This document shows, one piece after another, positions 41,426-45,385 of a DNA stretch of 45,385 nt (its first letter is position 1; every line of letters starts with the position of its first letter). The notes below the pieces were generated by a model. It did no database searches, had not been told where the DNA came from, and was given only the letters and a program-made list of their open reading frames with translations. A program made the position numbers and the translations under genes. Source of the DNA: Armatimonadota bacterium (GTDB lineage: Bacteria > Armatimonadota > JAAZEB01); NCBI GenBank assembly GCA_012512505.1, contig JAAZEB010000156.1, positions 1-45,385 of the forward strand. Reading direction: 5' to 3'.

Positions 41426-42418
41426 ATGGCGGCTGAGGCGCAACCGATTGGCAGCAAAGGATGGCTTTCCTACCGGCCGGAGCTGAAGGTGCTCGACTGC
41501 ACCATCCGCGACGGCGGGTTGATGAACAACCACCAGTTCGACCGCGACTTGGTCCGCGCGGTGATCGAGGCGTGCGCCGCCGCCGGGGTGGACTACGTGG
41601 AGTTGGGTTACAAGACCTCCCGGGCGTTGGCCTCACCCGCGGAGTACGGACCGTGGAAGTTCTGCGACGAAGCGGTGCTCCGCGAGGTGGTGGGCGATAA
41701 GCCCGCGGGCCTCAAGCTCTCGGTGATGGCTGATGCCGACCGGACGGACTACAAGACGGACATTGTGCCGCGCGAGCAAAGCGTGCTCGACATGGTGCGC
41801 GTGGCGGCTTACATCCACCAGATCCCGACCGCCATCGAGATGATCCAGGACGCCCACGACAAGGGCTACGAGACCACGGTGAACCTGATGGCCGTCTCCA
41901 CGATCCGCGACTGGGAGCTGGACGAAGCGCTGGCGGCGCTGGCGCAGTCGCCGGTGGATGTCCTTTACCTGGTGGATAGCTTCGGCACGCTCTATCGCGA
42001 GCAGGTCGAGGCGCTGATGGCGAAGTACCACACCTTCGGGGATCCGGCGGGCAAGGAGTTCGGCATTCACGCCCACAACAACTGCCAGCTTGCCTATGCC
42101 AACAGCATCGAGGCGATCATTCAGGGAGCCAACTACATTGATGCCAGCATCGCCGGCCTGGGGCGCGGCGCCGGCAACTGCCAGATGGAGCTGCTGCTCG
42201 GCTTCCTGCACAACCCGAAGTTCCGCCTGCGGCCGATTCTCCAGTGCATCCGCGACTACATCGAGCCGCTGCGCGGGAAGCTCCGCTGGGGCTTCAGCGT
42301 GCCCTACATGATCAGCGGGCAGCTCAACCAGCACCCCCGCGAGGCGATCCGCTTCATGGAAAGCGGCGACAGCAGCGATATCGTCCGCTTCTACGACTCG
42401 ATGGTCGAAGAGGAGTAG
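41426..42418 (+). CDS. DRE-TIM aldolase (HMG-CoA lyase/4-hydroxy-2-oxovalerate aldolase-like)
   Basis: A 330-residue DRE-TIM metallolyase-superfamily protein. LDCTIRDGG at residues 23-31 corresponds to the D-R-E type motif at the first strand, and FGIHAHNNCQLAYANSIEAI supplies two metal-binding His. LYLVDSFGTLYREQV and IDASIAGLGRGAGNCQMELL match the later strands. It resembles 4-hydroxy-2-oxovalerate aldolase-like proteins often annotated 'aldolase catalytic domain-containing'. A cytosolic lyase or synthase using pyruvate or an acyl-CoA is likely, but the exact reaction is open. GGGGGAG precedes the ATG. After its stop lies GC-palindrome array 3 and then the convergent DUF4838 gene. Confidence 0.82.
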   Translation: MAAEAQPIGSKGWLSYRPELKVLDCTIRDGGLMNNHQFDRDLVRAVIEACAAAGVDYVELGYKTSRALASPAEYGPWKFCDEAVLREVVGDKPAGLKLSVMADADRTDYKTDIVPREQSVLDMVRVAAYIHQIPTAIEMIQDAHDKGYETTVNLMAVSTIRDWELDEALAALAQSPVDVLYLVDSFGTLYREQVEALMAKYHTFGDPAGKEFGIHAHNNCQLAYANSIEAIIQGANYIDASIAGLGRGAGNCQMELLLGFLHNPKFRLRPILQCIRDYIEPLRGKLRWGFSVPYMISGQLNQHPREAIRFMESGDSSDIVRFYDSMVEEE

Positions 42419-42420
42419 CC

Positions 42421-42545
42421 TCCTGGCTGGCCCCCCTAACCCCCCGAAGCCGGGGGGAACAGGATGGGATGGCCCCCAGGATTGGGCGCCTGGGGGCCAA
42501 CGAGCACAGCTCCCCCCGATCTCGGGGGGCTGGGGGGCTTCGCAG
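42421..42545. repeat. Tandem GC-palindrome array (family D), array 3
   Basis: Begins two bases after the aldolase stop. It holds CCCCCCGAAGCCGGGGGG, a GCCCCCAGG/CCTGGGGGC hairpin, and CCCCCCGATCTCGGGGGG. It lies between two convergent genes and, like array 2, may stop transcription in both directions. Confidence 0.75.
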
Positions 42546-42556
42546 GATGCTAACCT

Positions 42557-44803
42557 CTACTCGGCGGCGATGAGGAAGACGCGGTCGATCCAGGTCGCCT
42601 CCACCTCGCCGAAGGAGCCGGCGCCGGAGGGCTGCACCCAGATCTTCGCCCCCGGCGTCAGGCGGCGCACCCCCAGGTCGAAGGTGCGGTAGTGGCCCGC
42701 TTCGGCCGGGCTGAACTCGCCGATCAGGCGGCACAGCTCCCTCGGGTTGTAGATCCCCAGGGCGATGCCGGCCGGCTGCTCGCCCTTCGGCTGGGCACGC
42801 GCCACCACGTAAACGCGCCAGCGCCCCTCCAGGTGTGCCGGCAGCTCCAGACGCGCCTCCAACTCCTGGCCGCCGCCTACCAACTTCAGCGCCTTGCCGT
42901 TGGAAGCCGCCGGGTCGTCCACCACGCTGCCGTGGTCGCGGTTCGGGCTCACGACCAGTGCTGTCTCCTGGAGGTCTTCCCACTCGTACGGCTTCAGGCG
43001 GTCGCACTCGGGGGGCGTGCTGCCCTCCCGCGGCGGCAGGGAGGTGCGCAGGCGGGCCACGTACTCACTGAACGGACCCCACTCGCGGAAGGTGTCCGTC
43101 TTGAACTCGTTGGCGGCGATGCGCTCCAGCGCCGCGTAGGGATCCTCCGGCCCGAGGAAGGTGCGCCCCTCGGCGCGCGCCGTACGCCGCAGTTCGCGGT
43201 AGCGCTGCACCCACACGGTGTCGATGCCGAAGCGTGCGCGCCGTACCCGATAGGTGAGCGTGTCGTTACCGGCAACTGCCGCCTCGGCCTTCTCGAAGAG
43301 GCGGGTGGCCGCGTTCAGATCCTCTAGCGTTAGCCAGTGGCTCGTCTCGCCGTCGTAGACACCCAGCCAGGTGGTGGGCTGGCGGTTCACGGCGTTGCTG
43401 ATCAGATCCAGGTAGGCCAGCAGGTGCGGGCCGGCGGCGCCGTAGTAGCCGTTGAGGAACTCGGTCATCAACGCCCGCTCGTCCTGATCGGGGTTCCACA
43501 TCAACTGGGCGGACAGCCAGGCACGCAGGTGCATGAACTCGCCCGTCTCGCCCCAACTCCCCTGCACGAAGACGCCGGACACCTTCTGGTCGCGGTAGAA
43601 GCGCAGGCTCTTCGCCAGCACGGTGTGGTTGGGGTGCGGCTGGATGAAGTTGCCGAAGTGTGCATCGTAATCCCAGATGTAGACGTGCGGGGTCAGCTCG
43701 CCCCAACGCTTCAGGTAGCGGCTGAAGTGGGGCACGTCTGGGATGGCGTGCTTGTGGTTGCGGTCCAGCACGCCGAGGTGGATCAGCACGTTGCGGCGGG
43801 GCTTCAAGGTGGCCGGCGGCCGGTCGGTGTGCCAGTAGGCGAGGGTGCTGATCAGCACGTCGGGGTGTTCCTTCTCGACGCGCTCGGCCACGGCGTTCAC
43901 CAGCATCAGCAGCGGCCCGGACTCGCTCCCCTCGCGCTGGCGCACCGTCACGCAGCGTTCGCACTGGCAGGCGGCGTTGGTGTCGTCACAGCTTACGGAG
44001 AGGATCCGCGTGTCTGGGTGCCGTTTCAGATAGGCCAGCACCTCCTGGGTCACCTGGGCGTGCGCCCCTGGCTCGGTGAGGCAGACGGCCTTTGGGGTGC
44101 GCTCCTTCTTCTCCTTGTCGTAGGCGTACCACTCCGGGTGCGCCTGGAAGTGATCGTCCGCCTTCAGGAACTGGCGCAGCAGGGTGTGGGCGCTGCCAAA
44201 GCGCACGTCACCGCCGTACGCCTCCGGGATCGCCTCCATGAACTCGCGCCCGTTCTGCCGCAGCTTCACGCAGAAGCGCGGGTCGGTGAGCGCGGCGGTA
44301 TAGTGGTGGCGGTAGTCGAAGGGTGGGCGGTAGACCACCTCCTGCCGAGGCACAACCAGCGTTGGCTGGTTAGGGATCACCTCTTCCGCGTCGCTGGCAT
44401 ACCAGCGGCAGCCGACCACGTCCTGCAGGAAAGTGTAGACCGCGTAGAGCGTGCCGCGCGGGCGACCGCCGGACAGCACCAGGTCATCCCCGACGGTCCG
44501 GATCACGATCCCATCGCTGCCCAGTGCCCGCCAATCGAGGCGCGGCAGGCGGCGCTCCACCTCGCGCGAGCGCCCCAAGAGGATGTTGGTGCCCGGGCCC
44601 GGCCGCCCCTGGATCGTAAACTCGGCGCCGGTGACCTTCTTGAGGTAGGCCGCCAACTCCGTAGCGGCGGTCTTCTCCGCGGCGATCGCCTCTTCCGCCA
44701 CCACCAGAGTGGCTCTCGCCTTGCCGTCGCGCGCCAACTCCACCGATTTGTCGGCGGGAGCGGCCGCAAGTAGCACCAACGCCGTGGCCATCAGAGGATC
44801 CAT
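42557..44803 (-). CDS. DUF4838-domain protein (alpha-glucuronidase-like)
   Basis: A 748-residue protein. A short signal-like start (MDPLMATALVLLAAAPA) is followed by a glycoside-hydrolase N-terminal-like domain to about 130 (TELAAYLKKVTGAEF, NILLGRSREV, YAVYTFLQDVVGCRWY), the layout also found in GH67 alpha-glucuronidases and GH20 enzymes. The DUF4838 TIM-barrel region follows, with SVSCDDTNAACQCERCVTV, ISTLAYWHTDRPP and YIWDYDAHFGNFIQPHPN. A C-terminal beta domain of about 150 residues (RDHGSVVDDPAASNG onward) looks like a sugar-binding module. DUF4838 activity is unknown, probably polysaccharide hydrolysis. The ATG at 44803 has AAAGGTGA five bases upstream. Confidence 0.82.
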   Translation of the reverse strand: MDPLMATALVLLAAAPADKSVELARDGKARATLVVAEEAIAAEKTAATELAAYLKKVTGAEFTIQGRPGPGTNILLGRSREVERRLPRLDWRALGSDGIVIRTVGDDLVLSGGRPRGTLYAVYTFLQDVVGCRWYASDAEEVIPNQPTLVVPRQEVVYRPPFDYRHHYTAALTDPRFCVKLRQNGREFMEAIPEAYGGDVRFGSAHTLLRQFLKADDHFQAHPEWYAYDKEKKERTPKAVCLTEPGAHAQVTQEVLAYLKRHPDTRILSVSCDDTNAACQCERCVTVRQREGSESGPLLMLVNAVAERVEKEHPDVLISTLAYWHTDRPPATLKPRRNVLIHLGVLDRNHKHAIPDVPHFSRYLKRWGELTPHVYIWDYDAHFGNFIQPHPNHTVLAKSLRFYRDQKVSGVFVQGSWGETGEFMHLRAWLSAQLMWNPDQDERALMTEFLNGYYGAAGPHLLAYLDLISNAVNRQPTTWLGVYDGETSHWLTLEDLNAATRLFEKAEAAVAGNDTLTYRVRRARFGIDTVWVQRYRELRRTARAEGRTFLGPEDPYAALERIAANEFKTDTFREWGPFSEYVARLRTSLPPREGSTPPECDRLKPYEWEDLQETALVVSPNRDHGSVVDDPAASNGKALKLVGGGQELEARLELPAHLEGRWRVYVVARAQPKGEQPAGIALGIYNPRELCRLIGEFSPAEAGHYRTFDLGVRRLTPGAKIWVQPSGAGSFGEVEATWIDRVFLIAAE

Positions 44804-44818
44804 CGCGTCACCTTTCCA

Positions 44819-44935
44819 GTAGCCCAACGGACGGGTAGCCCCGGGCAGGTGGTCCCGGTAGCCTCAGGCGGGTAGCCCGTTGGCAGGGTAGCCCCGGTAG
44901 CCTCAGGGTGCTTGTCCCTTGGGGCAGGGGTGTCG
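44819..44935. repeat. Short GGTAGCC-type repeats
   Basis: The motif GGTAGCCC or GGTAGCCT recurs at least five times in about 80 bp, twice within the longer CCCGGTAGCCTCAGG. It fills the DNA between the DUF4838 gene and the heptamer repeat. I see no gene or promoter. Confidence 0.5.
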
Positions 44936-44958
44936 TTTACGGCGCCCCATATCGGCAC

Positions 44959-45010
44959 CCTGCCACCTGCCACCTGCCACCTGCCACCTGCCACCTGCCA
45001 CCTGCCACCT
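44959..45010. repeat. Heptamer tandem repeat CCTGCCA, seven copies
   Basis: Seven perfect copies of the 7-bp unit (44959-45007) and a 3-bp partial. On the other strand it reads as repeated TGGCAGG. Slippage-prone heptamers of this kind occur between genes in several GC-rich bacteria. It lies in the 342-bp gap 44804-45145 between the DUF4838 gene and hisF. Confidence 0.95.
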
Positions 45011-45145
45011 ATCACTTACCGCCCCGTTGGTTCGCCGTGCCGGCACGGTCTTCCTGGGCGCCGAACCGGGGAGGATCCGGCGGCGGCGGCGCGGAACTCC
45101 ATTAGGCGCGACGGCCCGGGCCGGGCGCATTCGAGGAAAACCACT

Positions 45146-45385
45146 ATGGACAAACGGATAAAGATCATGCCCTGCCTGGATATGCGGGATGGGCGAGTGG
45201 TGAAGGGCGTGCATTTCGTCGATATTCGGGACGCGGGCGACCCGGTCGCCTGCGCGCGGGCCTACTGCGCCGCCGGCGCCGATGAGCTGGCGCTGCTCGA
45301 TATCACCGCCACCATCGAGGGGCGCCGCACTCTGCTCGATGTCGTGAAGCGCGTGGCCGACGCAACCACCGTGCCGTTCACCGTA
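45146..45385 (+). CDS. hisF: Imidazole glycerol phosphate synthase subunit HisF (5' part)
   Basis: The first 80 codons of hisF; the gene runs off the window end (family length about 250). [17 protein letters not shown] holds the catalytic Asp at residue 12 (Asp11 in the usual numbering), and [20 protein letters not shown] with [11 protein letters not shown] completes the first barrel strands. HisF is the cyclase that makes imidazole glycerol phosphate and AICAR from PRFAR and ammonia delivered by HisH. GAGGAAAA precedes the ATG. No other his gene lies upstream, so it is either alone or starts a group that continues beyond the window. Confidence 0.95.
   Translation, partial: MDKRIKIMPCLDMRDGRVVKGVHFVDIRDAGDPVACARAYCAAGADELALLDITATIEGRRTLLDVVKRVADATTVPFTV

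Noticed and set aside
44959-45010. CRISPR or replication-origin iterons in the heptamer array
   Set aside because: Seven-bp units have no spacers, and there are no initiator gene, DnaA boxes or AT-rich stretch.
1-45385. tRNA, rRNA, tmRNA or SRP RNA genes
   Set aside because: I looked for T-arm-like and SRP-core motifs by eye and saw none. A covariance-model scan would settle this.

Overview
The window is a GC-rich, densely coded stretch of a bacterial chromosome with 39 supported protein-coding features, no rRNA or tRNA that I can recognise and no complete mobile element. The host is probably a diderm: a patatin protein with POTRA-like and barrel-like parts needs an outer membrane, and type IV pilin-like proteins are present. 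Yet the cdaA-ybbR-glmM operon has the order familiar from Firmicutes. With the many sugar-isomerase, glycosidase and heparinase-type genes, this fits an Armatimonadota-like organism or a neighbouring phylum. That assignment is inference, because no marker gene here settles it. Core promoters are ordinary sigma-70 type (TTGAC- plus TATAAT-like boxes, 16-18 bp apart), and most genes have GGAGG-type ribosome sites.

Layout. 1-286: interspersed repeats. 0.3-5.9 kb: sugar isomerase-like protein, membrane-anchored spermidine synthase-like protein, LarA-domain protein and, divergently, a GH130-type glycosidase. 6.2-9.9 kb: three pseudopilin-like genes facing a TPR/membrane protein whose C-terminus itself looks pilin-like. 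9.98-13.3 kb: MEMO-family protein, M1 metallopeptidase and a small membrane protein, all on the minus strand. 13.3-14.8 kb: recA behind two promoters, a foldable leader and a LexA-box-like site. 15.0-18.6 kb: DJ-1/PfpI protein, MttB-family methyltransferase without pyrrolysine, FAD oxidoreductase. 18.7-22.6 kb: CutC, creatininase-family amidohydrolase, patatin/POTRA/barrel protein. 22.6-23.0 kb: inverted copies of the repeats from the window start. 23.0-26.1 kb: persulfide dioxygenase-rhodanese fusion, MFS transporter, coiled-coil membrane protein. 26.2-26.9 kb: a broken secreted-protein fragment and a cold-shock gene with long leader and strong terminator. 27.0-28.4 kb: small membrane protein and two TrkA/RCK proteins. 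28.5-32.9 kb: lipoprotein and heparinase-like protein. 33.0-36.4 kb: glmM, ybbR (cdaR), cdaA. 36.7-38.6 kb: rpiA and two membrane proteins. 38.7-44.8 kb: nicotinate phosphoribosyltransferase-like enzyme, secreted beta-propeller glycosidase-like protein, DRE-TIM aldolase, DUF4838 protein. The window ends inside hisF.

How the parts may work together. CdaA makes cyclic di-AMP, which in other bacteria binds RCK-type potassium proteins; the two RCK proteins 7 kb away are plausible targets. GlmM links the same operon to peptidoglycan precursors. The pseudopilins and the facing TPR-pilin-like protein may form part of a type IV pilus or type II secretion-like machine whose ATPase, platform and secretin lie elsewhere. 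The glycosidase, heparinase and DUF4838 genes suggest life on plant or algal polysaccharides, scattered rather than in one locus.

Non-coding DNA is unusually structured: dispersed REP-like repeats, tandem GC-palindrome arrays after three genes, a heptamer tandem repeat before hisF, and strong hairpins upstream of recA and rpiA. I found no clearly new defence or biosynthetic system. The best leads are the recA leader, the TPR-pilin protein beside the pseudopilins, and the repeat families.
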